From: Devriesea agamarum
GTDB taxonomy: Bacteria; Actinomycetota; Actinomycetes; Actinomycetales; Dermabacteraceae
Reading direction: 5' to 3'
Length of the DNA: 64,000 bases
Assembly: GCF_900070355.1 (NCBI RefSeq)
Contig: NZ_LN849456.1
Span: forward strand, 2,356,001 to 2,420,000
The notes beneath the pieces are model-generated. The model did no database searches and had not been told where the DNA came from. It saw only the letters and a list, made by a program, of their open reading frames with translations. This document shows positions 9,540 through 17,815 of this stretch, piece by piece (within the stretch, counting starts at the first letter, position 1; each line of letters opens with the position of its first letter). The translations under genes were made by a program, and so were the position numbers.

Positions 9540-9701
9540 ATGTATGCAGCTCTATTGGATATTGCTGAGAAACTACTGTTAGTTGAGTTGGGGATAGACG
9601 TTGCCGATCGTTCTTTAGCTCTGCTTGCAATGCGTAAGGGTGAGACCTCTTGTGCATGCCTGGATGATTTGTTAGAATATCGTGAAAATAACTCTATATA
9701 A
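9540..9701 (+). CDS. Possible small protein, 53 aa
   Basis: A short frame encoding an acidic, Leu-rich, probably helical 53-residue protein (MYAALLDIAEKLLLVELGID at the start, LDDLLEYRENN at the end). The region is AT-rich compared with the chromosome. There is no clear ribosome site, and the assignment rests only on the amphipathic composition and on its place before another small AT-rich gene. It could be a chance frame. Confidence 0.3.
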   Translation: MYAALLDIAEKLLLVELGIDVADRSLALLAMRKGETSCACLDDLLEYRENNSI

Positions 9702-9737
9702 CTCAACTGTTAAAATACGACGAAGTTTAATGCTGGG

Positions 9738-9932
9738 GTGACTAGTGTGGAGTTTAACATTTTAAAACTCGCCGCCGTGATTGTGGGCTATGTGTTGCTG
9801 ATCATCGTCGCAGTTTCATACCCGGGATTCGTGGTGTTTTGCGCTGCGCTAGCGGGATCTCTCGCCCCACTCCTCATCTCTCTCATATTGAAAATAAGGA
9901 GGGAGAGTAAACCGCATAGCTACCCCGCGTAG
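9738..9932 (+). CDS. Small two-helix membrane protein
   Basis: A 64-residue protein starting at GTG 9738 (or GTG 9747), with two hydrophobic segments (LAAVIVGYVLLIIVAVSY and FVVFCAALAGSLAPLLISLIL) and a short basic tail. Predicted membrane hairpin of unknown function. It lies in an AT-rich island with the preceding small frame, just before the CTTCAGGG repeat. Confidence 0.45.
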   Translation: MTSVEFNILKLAAVIVGYVLLIIVAVSYPGFVVFCAALAGSLAPLLISLILKIRRESKPHSYPA

Positions 9933-9937
9933 GTTGG

Positions 9938-9985
9938 CTTCAGGGCTTCAGGGCTTCAGGGCTTCAGGGCTTCAGGGCTTCAGGG
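9938..9985. repeat. CTTCAGGG octamer repeat, 6 copies
   Basis: Six exact tandem copies of CTTCAGGG lie between the small membrane gene and the convergent SWIM-protein gene. An 8-bp unit would not preserve a reading frame, which fits its intergenic position. Exact copies indicate recent slippage. Confidence 0.95.
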
Positions 9986-10007
9986 GCTCGCGGGCGCGGC
10001 ATCGGCC

Positions 10008-11210
10008 TTATTGGTCAGCCGGGGACGTTTCCTTGCCCTCCGTGCCGTAGAACGCTGCAAAGAACGCCAACTCATCTGGGTTGAGCACATCGGCGAGAAG
10101 CGAGATCTGAGCCCGTGCGGGTGAAAATTCGCGTCTCGCATCGGAGTGTGTAGTCAACCTGTCTCCGTCGAGGGAGGACGGGTCACCCGGGGGCGGCGGG
10201 CTACTTGGGGATAACAGCTGGTCTGGATGACCTGTGCGACCCTGCGCCTGACTACCACCAGAACACCGCCCCTGCCCAGATGTAGAGTCCCCCGCCGCGT
10301 AACTGCCTGAGCAAGCTGGACCGCGCGAAGCCATCGAATTGGTCTCGATGCCCAAAGACGACGGTGCCGCCTCGCTATGGGTTGAGTGCCCGGCTATATC
10401 GGGATCATTCCGAGACGTGACCCCAGGGCTGTCGGGCGGAGATGCCCAGGTCGTACGCGTATCCGCCACAAGCGCATCACGGTGAGGGGGACCGGGCGGC
10501 GACGCATTGCCGTGAGGGGCGCCAGGTGATGGCCCATTGACTGAGGTCTCACCAGATGTGCGGATTAGGTCCTCAATGCTGAGGCCGCGCCAGGTCAAAA
10601 GATGAGCCGGAGCAGCATCGAGTTCTTCAACCACCGCGAAAACCAAGGCACACACATGGATGCACGGGCCAGGCCACTCAGGGCATGAACAATCGAAGGT
10701 GAGCGCCGCAGGACCAGCCGGTAGGAGCGAAACGTCATCGCTTTGAAGACGCGCCTCGATCTCCACGGGATAATGACCACCAGCCAGCTGAGCAGCCAAC
10801 CCCGGTGCGGCCCGCAGATAGTGCAGAGCCACAACACGATCATCTGGGGACAAGGGCGCTAGACACAGGTGCGCTATAGCGTGTACCGACTCCCCGCTGT
10901 CGCCGGTACCAGACCCTCTGATGACATCGCCCTTACTGGCGGTATCGTTCTTGGTGCCGACATCGGACCCGCTGACGGTATTGGACCCGTTAAAGAGGGC
11001 GTTATCGGCCACACCAGGAGCCGTATCTGTGACGGCTCCAGCAATGCGGCCAGGCTGTACATCGATCCATTGCACCCGACCTGCCCGGGCGGCTCGACGC
11101 CCCCGCGTTGCCCGAGGACGCCCCAATAGTTCTTCGACGGTGTCGCACAGGGCGCGCCCCCACCAGTTATTGCCGATAGGGCCGCGTTGTGATCGCAAAA
11201 CAATGCTCAT
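10008..11210 (-). CDS. SWIM zinc-finger protein
   Basis: A 400-residue protein with a SWIM zinc finger near residues 174-190: CSCPEWPGPCIHVCA, matching C-x-C-xn-C-x-H, which binds zinc and is thought to mediate DNA or protein contacts. The N-terminal part (NNWWGRALCDTVEELLGRPRATRGRRAARAG) is the basic segment typical of SWIM proteins encoded next to SNF2 helicases. The middle and C-terminal third are long Ser/Pro/Gly-rich linkers, ending in a short helical module (LADVLNPDELAFFAAFYG). Its ATG overlaps the SNF2 stop codon (ATGA at 11207-11210), so the two are co-translated and probably act together on nucleic acid. Confidence 0.88.
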   Translation of the reverse strand: MSIVLRSQRGPIGNNWWGRALCDTVEELLGRPRATRGRRAARAGRVQWIDVQPGRIAGAVTDTAPGVADNALFNGSNTVSGSDVGTKNDTASKGDVIRGSGTGDSGESVHAIAHLCLAPLSPDDRVVALHYLRAAPGLAAQLAGGHYPVEIEARLQSDDVSLLPAGPAALTFDCSCPEWPGPCIHVCALVFAVVEELDAAPAHLLTWRGLSIEDLIRTSGETSVNGPSPGAPHGNASPPGPPHRDALVADTRTTWASPPDSPGVTSRNDPDIAGHSTHSEAAPSSLGIETNSMASRGPACSGSYAAGDSTSGQGRCSGGSQAQGRTGHPDQLLSPSSPPPPGDPSSLDGDRLTTHSDARREFSPARAQISLLADVLNPDELAFFAAFYGTEGKETSPADQ

Positions 11211-14200
11211 CCGATACCACCTGCCGTATCGAGGGCGAAGAGGTCGAGCAGACGTGACGGGTCGAGGTTAGCGATCCAGCTTTCGCCGCTGCCCACGCTG
11301 AGCTCAGCGAGAGCAGCTTTATCCGCGAGCACGCTGTCAATGCGCTCCTCAATTGTGCCTGCACACACGAGGCGGCGCACTTGAACCGTTCGCGTTTGTC
11401 CGATGCGGTAGGCACGGTCGGTTGCTTGATTCTCGACGGCTGGATTCCACCAGCGGTCGATATGCACCACCTGGCTCGCTGCCGTCAGGGTGAGGCCGGT
11501 GCCACCGGCTCGAAGGGACAGCAGCATTGCGCCGGGCCCGGGCGAGCGCTGGAACTCCTCCACCATGGCGTCTCGATCCGGTTTTGATAGGCCGCCATGT
11601 AAAAAGGGGATGGTCATTGCGAAGCGTTCTTGCCAGTACGGCACGAGGAGGTCGCCGAAGCGTCGGAACTGGGTGAACAGAAGCATTTTCTCGCCATCGG
11701 CAAATGCGGTGTCCATCAGGTCATCGAGGAGGTCGAGCTTGCCGGAGCGATGTTCACCGTTGCGCAGGAGCGCGCTGCCATCGTCCAGATAGTGCGCAGG
11801 GTGGTTACACACCTGTTTGAGTTTGGTGAGGGTGGAGACGACCACGGCGCGTCGGCGTTTATCGTCGGCTTCGGCGACATTGCGCATCATGTCGGCCACG
11901 AGCGCTTCGTACAGGCCGGCCTGCTCGGGGGTCAGTGTGGCGGTGGCGGTCATCTCCTGTTTTTCAGGCAGGTCCGTGATGATGGAGCGGTCAGATTTTT
12001 CGCGGCGCAAAATAAACGGTGCGGTTAGCGCTTTGAGACGGGTCAACGCAGATTCGTCGTTGTCGTGCTCGATGGGCCGGGCGATGCGTTCCTCGAATGC
12101 CGTTGCGGAACCGAGCAGTCCCGGGTTGACCACATCCAGAATCGTTCGTAGGTCGGCGAGTCGATTCTCGACCGGTGTTCCCGTCAGTGCAATGCGCCGA
12201 CCCTGCGGCAGGCTGCGTGCGGCGCGGGAGACTGCGGTGGTGTGGTTTTTGAGGTGCTGAGCCTCATCGAACACCACTCGATGCCAGCTGACTGAGGTGA
12301 GGTCGCTCAGGTCACGGGCCAGCAGACTATACGTGGTGACGGTGATGTCGTGCTGGGATGCTTCGCGGGTGAATTCCTCGCGGTGGTAGCGGGCGGCTCC
12401 ATGATGAAGATGCACCGTGAGGTGGGGAGCGAAACGCGCCAGCTCACGCTGCCAAGATCCAGTGACCGACATGGGGCACACCAGCAAGGTGGGACCCGGT
12501 GGGGTCTGTGCGTGTTCTCGTTCGCGGCATAGCAGGGCGATTAGCTGGATTGTTTTTCCAAGCCCCATATCGTCGGCGAGGATGGCTCCGAGACCGAGGT
12601 CATCGAGCATGCTGAGCCAGTCCAGGCCGCGCTTCTGATACGGGCGAAGCTGAGCCTGTAAGGTCTGAGGTTGATCGCGGGGACCGGTCGATGTGTTGTG
12701 TGCGCTGACCCGAGAAAACAGTGCCTCAAGGTGGCCGCGCGCTGTGATGGGGGCGATCGCCACCCCGTCGGCCTCAGGCGATGCGAGCAGCGCAAAATAC
12801 TGCTGAAGCGTGAGTTCGCCCTCGAGTGAGCTGCCCAGTGAACTGCTGCCTGAGCCCTCGGCTGAACCATCAATCAGGCTGCCGAACATGCCGGTATCTG
12901 TGCTGGTGGCTGACGCGCTTGCATCGGCTGAGGCTGCCTTGATGCCGCCGGTTTTGGACGGCCAGGCCGCATAGGCGGGACGTCGCCGCCCGGACCGGAA
13001 GGCTTCCATGAACCGTTCTGCGGCCCGCACGGTGGACCGGTCTAGTCGAACCCATTGCCCTCGCAGATAGACCAGGTCAGCCTGAGACTGGCGAATCTGT
13101 TCGAGTTCTTCGTCGGTCAGCTCTACATCCCCGATAGCGGTCTTAAAGGAGAACCGCACCATGGAGGCCAAGCCGAATGCTGCTTCCCGTTGTTCATCGG
13201 ATGCGGCAGCGTCCTCGACCTGAGGCCGGATCGTGGCTTTGACGGTTGTCCACTCGCGCGGCAGCAACACTGTCACACCGCGGGCCTCTAAGTGCGGACC
13301 GTCGTCGGTGAGGAATCTAGATGCCTGGTTGGTGCTGAGCAGCCAGGTAAACCCGGTGGCATCGGTGGTGGCATCGGCGAGATGTGGCACCAGGCGGAGG
13401 ATGTTACCGGCGGCTTGGGAGGCGGCTGAGGCTGTGAGGTCATGGGTGGCGAGCAGGTCCGCTACCGGATGGACGGTGCCGTCTTCCTCCCGCACGCAGG
13501 TTTGGAGTGGCCAGACGGTGGCGGCGGGGTTGATATGGGACCGATGCGCTGATCCCGGAGGTTGTCCCGCCCCCGCAGATGGCCGTGTGCCCGAGGGTGG
13601 CGAGGAGACATACGAGCTGGCGCCATCAAAGCCGTCAAAACCGTCGCCCGCACCGCCGCCACCGGCAGTACGCGGCTCACAGAGTCGGACCAGAAGGTCT
13701 CGGCGGCTATCGAGGAGCTGGATTGAACTGCGCCCGGAAGCAATGAAGCGATCGAGCGCCGTTTGGATCGCTCGCCTGCGCGGCAGATCGATGGTGAACT
13801 CTGGATCGGGCCCGGTCAGAGCCCGCACCAGAACAGATTCCGTCGTCTGCTTGGCTGTGGGGTGGGTGAGGGGTTCGGCAGATGGGGAGTCGCGCACAGG
13901 AGATTCAGGACGCGCGGGGGATGGCACCTGGGATGAGCGTACGGCGCGACGCGCATGTGCATCCACGAGATGATCCACCAGCACTTGCGCCGGGCCCTGC
14001 CCGAGCCGCGCAGTGAGGGCGTCAGGAGGAACTAGATCAGTGGCGTGCCAGCGTGCTCGGGCGCGGTTTGCCGAGGAGTCGGCGGTCCAGACATCCTCCA
14101 CCACGGGGCGAACTAGGCGCTTGTGAACAGCAGCAGCTGCCTGGTGACTAGCTAGGGCAGCGGCGATTAGATCGGGCGGGGCCAGCAACTCATCATCCAG

Positions 14201-14761
14201 GCGTGCCGCCGTGTTCGCAGTGGCAAGGTCAGCGAGGAGGGCGGTGGGCGTCGTTTTATCCAGGGTGTTCGTGCCGTGTGAGCTGAGGCTGTGCAGATGC
14301 GTGCTGAGCACGGTGAGAAGCGCGACGGCATCGTCGGGGTGAATTGGCCGACAGGGGACTGTGCGCATGGAGCCGCCGGGCTTTGCCAGAACTTCGCATC
14401 GGTGCCGCAGCCGACCGTCGCCAAAGATTCGATGCAGGGCGGGCGCGAGGTTAGCCGCGCCCGCGGTGAGTGTCGCCAGAAGCTCTTCAGCGGAGTCGAC
14501 GGCGCGGGAACGACCGGGAGAAGTCGCCTCACGCACCCATGCCACAGGCCCCAGTTGGGGGTCTGCGGTGAGGTGCAGGCGGCGATCTGGCATGTCCTCG
14601 ATCGTAGGGGAGGGCACTGACATACGAGGATTGCCGCCCATCGGTCGTAGATGCTGCTCGCACGTACGAGGTGGTATCTCTAACCCGACTGAATGCCGTA
14701 ATAGCGGCATATGGGAAAGGTTTGTGGGCGCGATGGTGCACGCCGAGGAGTAATCAGACAA
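11207..14761 (-). CDS. SNF2-family DNA helicase/translocase
   Basis: A large Swi2/Snf2 ATPase (1184 aa from the longest start). The N-terminal half is the helicase-associated region of bacterial SNF2 proteins. The ATPase core has DDMGLGKT as Walker A (about residue 728), DEAQ as Walker B (about 832), LTGTPVENR, and a C-terminal RecA lobe with LLSLRAGGTGLTLTAA and ATDRAYRIGQ near residue 1100. Such proteins translocate on double-stranded DNA and may remodel RNA polymerase or repair complexes. ATG 14623 or ATG 14593 (preceded by GAGGAC) are plausible shorter starts, because the first 46 residues look non-conserved. First gene of the operon with the SWIM protein. Confidence 0.93.
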   Translation of the reverse strand: MSDYSSACTIAPTNLSHMPLLRHSVGLEIPPRTCEQHLRPMGGNPRMSVPSPTIEDMPDRRLHLTADPQLGPVAWVREATSPGRSRAVDSAEELLATLTAGAANLAPALHRIFGDGRLRHRCEVLAKPGGSMRTVPCRPIHPDDAVALLTVLSTHLHSLSSHGTNTLDKTTPTALLADLATANTAARLDDELLAPPDLIAAALASHQAAAAVHKRLVRPVVEDVWTADSSANRARARWHATDLVPPDALTARLGQGPAQVLVDHLVDAHARRAVRSSQVPSPARPESPVRDSPSAEPLTHPTAKQTTESVLVRALTGPDPEFTIDLPRRRAIQTALDRFIASGRSSIQLLDSRRDLLVRLCEPRTAGGGGAGDGFDGFDGASSYVSSPPSGTRPSAGAGQPPGSAHRSHINPAATVWPLQTCVREEDGTVHPVADLLATHDLTASAASQAAGNILRLVPHLADATTDATGFTWLLSTNQASRFLTDDGPHLEARGVTVLLPREWTTVKATIRPQVEDAAASDEQREAAFGLASMVRFSFKTAIGDVELTDEELEQIRQSQADLVYLRGQWVRLDRSTVRAAERFMEAFRSGRRRPAYAAWPSKTGGIKAASADASASATSTDTGMFGSLIDGSAEGSGSSSLGSSLEGELTLQQYFALLASPEADGVAIAPITARGHLEALFSRVSAHNTSTGPRDQPQTLQAQLRPYQKRGLDWLSMLDDLGLGAILADDMGLGKTIQLIALLCREREHAQTPPGPTLLVCPMSVTGSWQRELARFAPHLTVHLHHGAARYHREEFTREASQHDITVTTYSLLARDLSDLTSVSWHRVVFDEAQHLKNHTTAVSRAARSLPQGRRIALTGTPVENRLADLRTILDVVNPGLLGSATAFEERIARPIEHDNDESALTRLKALTAPFILRREKSDRSIITDLPEKQEMTATATLTPEQAGLYEALVADMMRNVAEADDKRRRAVVVSTLTKLKQVCNHPAHYLDDGSALLRNGEHRSGKLDLLDDLMDTAFADGEKMLLFTQFRRFGDLLVPYWQERFAMTIPFLHGGLSKPDRDAMVEEFQRSPGPGAMLLSLRAGGTGLTLTAASQVVHIDRWWNPAVENQATDRAYRIGQTRTVQVRRLVCAGTIEERIDSVLADKAALAELSVGSGESWIANLDPSRLLDLFALDTAGGIG

Positions 14762-14872
14762 ATATTTAACGTGACGAACCGCACATTAAGGTGGGGAAAT
14801 GGGGTAGAGAGACGGGTGTAAACAGTGTTTGACCTGGGAAAACCTATCCCTATCTCGGGTTCACGCGGCATG

Positions 14873-14902
14873 TTTACACAGGTGCTGAAGCCCTCGTAGA
14901 CT
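14873..14902 (+). promoter_or_regulatory. Promoter of the 6C small RNA
   Basis: TTTACA at 14873-14878 and TAGACT at 14897-14902 are separated by 18 bases. The expected transcription start (about 14909) lies at the foot of the first hairpin of the small RNA. Assigned by consensus and by position. Confidence 0.65.
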
Positions 14903-14908
14903 CGCATT

Positions 14909-15088
14909 GCGGACGCCGAGCGACCCCCCTCGCTGGCGGCGTCCTGGGCAGGCCCATTTTCCAGGTTCCCCCACCTCGGCGGGTCTGCCTCCTCGGAAAC
15001 CCGGTCCTAACCCCGCCGGGAACGAGGAAGGCGAGCGGTCCGTGAGCCCCCGGTATCGGGCGCGCGCTCCGGACCGCTCGCCATTTTT
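14909..15088 (+). ncRNA. 6C-type small RNA
   Basis: A stand-alone structured RNA of about 180 nt with its own promoter and terminator. Hairpin 1 pairs GGACGCC (14911-14917) with GGCGTCC (14938-14944), and AGCGA with TCGCT inside it, leaving a loop of six C. Hairpin 2 pairs GGCAGGCCC (14947-14955) with GGGTCTGCC (14981-14989), containing AGGT/ACCT around a C-rich loop (TTCCCCC). A third hairpin pairs CCTCG/CGAGG and CCCGG/CCGGG (14991-15027), followed by a 12-bp terminator stem. Two hairpins with C-rich loops define the actinobacterial 6C RNA motif. Known 6C RNAs act through C-rich loops on G-rich mRNA sites. The family call is from pattern memory, not a covariance search. Confidence 0.75.
15030..15088 (+). 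terminator. Terminator of the 6C small RNA
   Basis: A perfect 12-bp stem GGCGAGCGGTCC (15030-15041) with GGACCGCTCGCC (15071-15082) is followed by ATTTTTAT. The 29-base loop holds a further CCCG/CGGG mini-hairpin. It separates the small RNA from the convergent regulator gene. Confidence 0.88.
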
Positions 15089-15111
15089 ATCGTTCCGAGC
15101 TAGTCAGATAA

Positions 15112-15804
15112 TCAGCCGAAAATGTGGACGTCACTGCCTGGATCCAGACGGTAGCCACTGCCTCGGGCCGTGCTAATCAGCCGACGGTAGCGACCGAGCT
15201 TATTGCGTACCCGCCGCACATGAACATCCACGGTTCGCTCGCCGGTCTCCCCCTGATTCTGGGCCCACACCGTATTCATGAGTTCGGTGCGCTCCACGAC
15301 CCTCCGTGCATTGCGCGCAAGGTAGGCCAACAGCTCGAATTCCTTATACGTGAAATCGATATCGTTGCCATCCAGACGTACGCGACGTCCGTGCAGGTCG
15401 ATGCTCAGCCCGGGAGCAAGGTCAGAGCCGGTGAAGGAGGGGCTCACCGCCGTGGCGCTCTGGGTGCGGGCCCGCAGTATTGCCAAATCGCGGCGTGCCG
15501 GGGCATTCGGCGAGACCACGCCGGTCCGACGGGGCTGCGTTGCGCTGGAGGGGGCAAGAGCCGTGACCCGACGATTAGTGGTCGGTGATGCTGCCAGGTG
15601 TGCGTCACGACGTCGAATGGGATCCACCGCACGTACGGCGCGAGCGGTGGATGCCGCGCCGAGGGCGTGAGCGTGGGCCCGCAGCGTTTCGGTGAATCGG
15701 GCAGCATCGTGAGGAGTGCTGCCAGGGGGAAGGGTCAGCGTCAAAATGACAGTGATATCTTCGCGCTGAGCAGAGGGGACAGGGGCCAAGGGTGCGATGC
15801 TCAT
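15112..15804 (-). CDS. Winged-helix regulator (OmpR/PhoB-type DNA-binding domain)
   Basis: A 230-residue transcription factor. The C-terminal 95 residues form an OmpR-type winged helix: GLSIDLHGRRVRL, then FTYKEFELLAYLA, RTELMNTVW, RTVDVHVRRVRNKLG and STARGSGYRLD. The N-terminal 130 residues are not a receiver domain: the early part has a short alpha/beta pattern (ITVILTLTLPPG, FTETLRAHAHALG) and the rest is linker. It therefore probably does not answer to a histidine kinase phosphotransfer. ATG 15804 has a GGAG seven bases upstream; longer frames start inside the leader. A leaderless Met/Cys-rich micro-ORF lies 136 bases upstream on the same strand. Confidence 0.85.
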   Translation of the reverse strand: MSIAPLAPVPSAQREDITVILTLTLPPGSTPHDAARFTETLRAHAHALGAASTARAVRAVDPIRRRDAHLAASPTTNRRVTALAPSSATQPRRTGVVSPNAPARRDLAILRARTQSATAVSPSFTGSDLAPGLSIDLHGRRVRLDGNDIDFTYKEFELLAYLARNARRVVERTELMNTVWAQNQGETGERTVDVHVRRVRNKLGRYRRLISTARGSGYRLDPGSDVHIFG

Positions 15805-15940
15805 GGGATGACTCCGATGCATGAAAGCCTGATGTGAAACCGGGATCCCGTCAGAAGTCGGGCCGTGCTCCCGGGGCACCTGGAGCCCACGCCGGTGGCT
15901 GGCTCCTGTCAGCCGGCCACCTATTGGTCGTATCGAACGC

Positions 15941-16048
15941 TTAGAGGCTCGGCTGACGTCGCATCATCGACATGCACATGCCGCACATCGCCGGCATCAT
16001 GACAGGCGCGCAGGGCGCGGTCACGAGGGGGCGGTAAGCGGTAGACAT
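15941..16048 (-). CDS. Leaderless Met/Cys-rich micro-ORF, 35 aa
   Basis: A 35-codon frame on the minus strand, ATG 16048 to TAA 15941. Its product has eight Met and three Cys; residues 17-29 read MMPAMCGMCMSMM, and C13 lies just upstream. A candidate promoter places transcription start on the ATG itself, so translation would be leaderless. Such a composition suggests soft-metal binding (copper, zinc, mercury) or a sulfur-amino-acid-sensing leader peptide for the winged-helix gene downstream. The 136-base gap contains GGTGGC/GCCACC and GTGC/GCAC dyads that could form alternative hairpins. I know no family match. It could be non-functional. Confidence 0.5.
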   Translation of the reverse strand: MSTAYRPLVTAPCAPVMMPAMCGMCMSMMRRQPSL

Positions 16049-16055
16049 AGAAAAG

Positions 16056-16085
16056 ATTGTGGTGCGATGCGTTCACACTGCGCAA
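16056..16085 (-). promoter_or_regulatory. Candidate leaderless promoter of micro-ORF
   Basis: On the minus strand TTGCGC (16085-16080), 18 bases, then CACAAT (16061-16056). Seven bases separate the -10 from the ATG at 16048, placing the transcription start at the start codon. Inferred from consensus only. Confidence 0.45.
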
Positions 16086-16299
16086 CGCTTTGTTCGCAAT
16101 TCGAGACAGTGCACGTCAGCGCCATCACCGGACCGCCGTCTCGGGCACGCGGCTTATGCCGGTGCTGCCTAAGGGCGCCGCCAAAGAGGGCTATCTGAGG
16201 GGTCAGCCTGCGAAGACAGCTCCCGGGTACGCGGCGCTGACATCGGCCCTGCCGCCGCAACTACCTATCGCACTGTTGCGGCGGCGACATCAGCGGGTT

Positions 16300-16938
16300 C
16301 TAGTCGACGACACCAAACAGGCGGTCGCCCGCGTCACCAAGACCCGGAACGATGTAGCCCTTCTCATCTAGACGCTCGTCAATTGCAGCGGTCACCACGG
16401 TGACATGTGCCTCGGGGTCAACAGCCTGACGCATCGTCTCCAGACCTTCCGGAGCTGACAACAAGGTCACGCAGGTAATGTCGTGAGCGCCGCGAGCCAC
16501 CAGATACTCAACCGTGGCAATGAGTGTGTGCCCCGTTGCAAGCATCGGATCCAGCACGAAGCACTGCCGACCGGTGAGATCATCCGGCAGCCGGTTCGCA
16601 TAAGTGGTCACGTCGAGAGTTTCCTCGTTGCGAACCATCCCGAGGAATCCAACCTCAGCGGTAGGCAGCAACCGGGTCATCCCATCGAGCATTCCCAACC
16701 CTGCCCGCAACACCGGAACCACCATGGGTTTCGGATTCGTCAACCGGGTTCCCACCATAGGAGCGACCGGAGTTTCAATGTTCACATCGGCCACCGCAAC
16801 ATTGCGGGTCGCCTCATACGCCAGGAGTGTCACCAGCTCATCAGCCAGCTGCCGAAAGACAGAAGAGTGAGTCTCTTTGTTCCGCAACACGGTGAGCTTA
16901 TGGGCGACAAGCGGGTGATTGATCTCCAGAACGCGCAT
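16300..16938 (-). CDS. upp: Uracil phosphoribosyltransferase
   Basis: Upp converts uracil and PRPP to UMP in pyrimidine salvage. The 212-residue protein matches the family end to end: [20 protein letters not shown] at the start, [13 protein letters not shown], the PRPP-binding loop [12 protein letters not shown], and the C-terminal [12 protein letters not shown], where the uracil-binding residues lie. Length is typical (about 210 aa). It is transcribed divergently from tadA with 27 bases between the start codons, so the promoters overlap. Confidence 0.97.
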   Translation of the reverse strand: MRVLEINHPLVAHKLTVLRNKETHSSVFRQLADELVTLLAYEATRNVAVADVNIETPVAPMVGTRLTNPKPMVVPVLRAGLGMLDGMTRLLPTAEVGFLGMVRNEETLDVTTYANRLPDDLTGRQCFVLDPMLATGHTLIATVEYLVARGAHDITCVTLLSAPEGLETMRQAVDPEAHVTVVTAAIDERLDEKGYIVPGLGDAGDRLFGVVD

Positions 16939-16965
16939 GAGCTGAATCTACAGGACAATGGAAGC

Positions 16966-17691
16966 ATGACGGAGGGATCAGCGGACTTCACGCGGCCAGA
17001 TGCGGGCCATACCACGCGCGAACTTACCGATGAGACAGCCGCTAGCCCCCGGGGCGAGACAGCTAGTCGCGTCACCCCTCGAATCTCCGCGCAGAGCAAC
17101 GAGCATCTGGAATCGGACAACCTGGGAAATTGGCACCCCGGTGATGATGAGTTGATGCGCCGCGCTTTAGAGGTGGCCCGGCAGGCTGCGCAGAGTGGGG
17201 ATGATGGTGCCAGTGCTGGACATGTCGCAGGTAATGGCGGGAATGACCTCACAGCGCGCGCAGATATTCCCATCGGTGCGGTGGTTGCCGACGAAAACGG
17301 TCACATCATCGCGGTGGCGGGAAATCGGCGGGAGGCCGACCAAGACCCCACGGCGCACGCCGAAATTCTTGCGTTGCGGGAAGCTGCCCGGATACGTGGC
17401 CGGTGGAACCTCACCGGATGCACCCTGGCCGTCACCCTGGAGCCGTGCACCATGTGCGCCGGGGCGATTGTGCTCTCCCGCATCGATCGTCTGATTATCG
17501 GAGCGATGGACCCCAAAGCAGGCGCCGCCGGATCGCTGTACGACCTGGTACGTGAGCCTCGGTTAAATCACCGGGTACAGCTAGTGACGGGAGTGCGCGG
17601 TGACGAGTGTTCCCATCTGCTTAAAGAGTTCTTTCGTTCCCTGCGTGCACGCGGCAAGCGACGAGATCTATCGGGGCGAGACGAAAGCTGA
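16966..17691 (+). CDS. tadA: tRNA adenosine deaminase TadA
   Basis: Zinc-dependent deaminase that makes inosine at the wobble base of tRNA-Arg(ACG). The 241-residue protein has the TAHAEILAL zinc/active-site motif (near residue 130) and PCTMCAGAI (PCxxC, near 160), plus ALEVARQAAQ and GAAGSLYDLV. Typical TadA is about 150-160 residues. Here there is an extra, mostly disordered N-terminal stretch of about 65 residues, and an insert rich in Gly/Ala/Asp between the first helix and the first strand (IPIGAVVAD). A much longer frame beginning at 16483 runs antisense through upp and is rejected. ATG 16966 has a GGAAG just upstream. Confidence 0.92.
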   Translation: MTEGSADFTRPDAGHTTRELTDETAASPRGETASRVTPRISAQSNEHLESDNLGNWHPGDDELMRRALEVARQAAQSGDDGASAGHVAGNGGNDLTARADIPIGAVVADENGHIIAVAGNRREADQDPTAHAEILALREAARIRGRWNLTGCTLAVTLEPCTMCAGAIVLSRIDRLIIGAMDPKAGAAGSLYDLVREPRLNHRVQLVTGVRGDECSHLLKEFFRSLRARGKRRDLSGRDES

Positions 17692-17815
17692 CCGAGCGTG
17701 TGAAAAATGCGGGATTGGTGAAGCGTCCGTGTGCTGAGTAGACGGACCGGGCTATTCATTGGAAGACTCAAGGCATGTCGTACGGGCCGAGTGGCTCGGC
17801 GGAAAGGGACGAGCT

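Noticed and set aside
16483-16965. Long plus-strand frame extending tadA upstream by about 160 codons
   Set aside because: The added stretch runs antisense through the upp gene and carries no conserved residues; ATG 16966 with GGAAG is the natural start.
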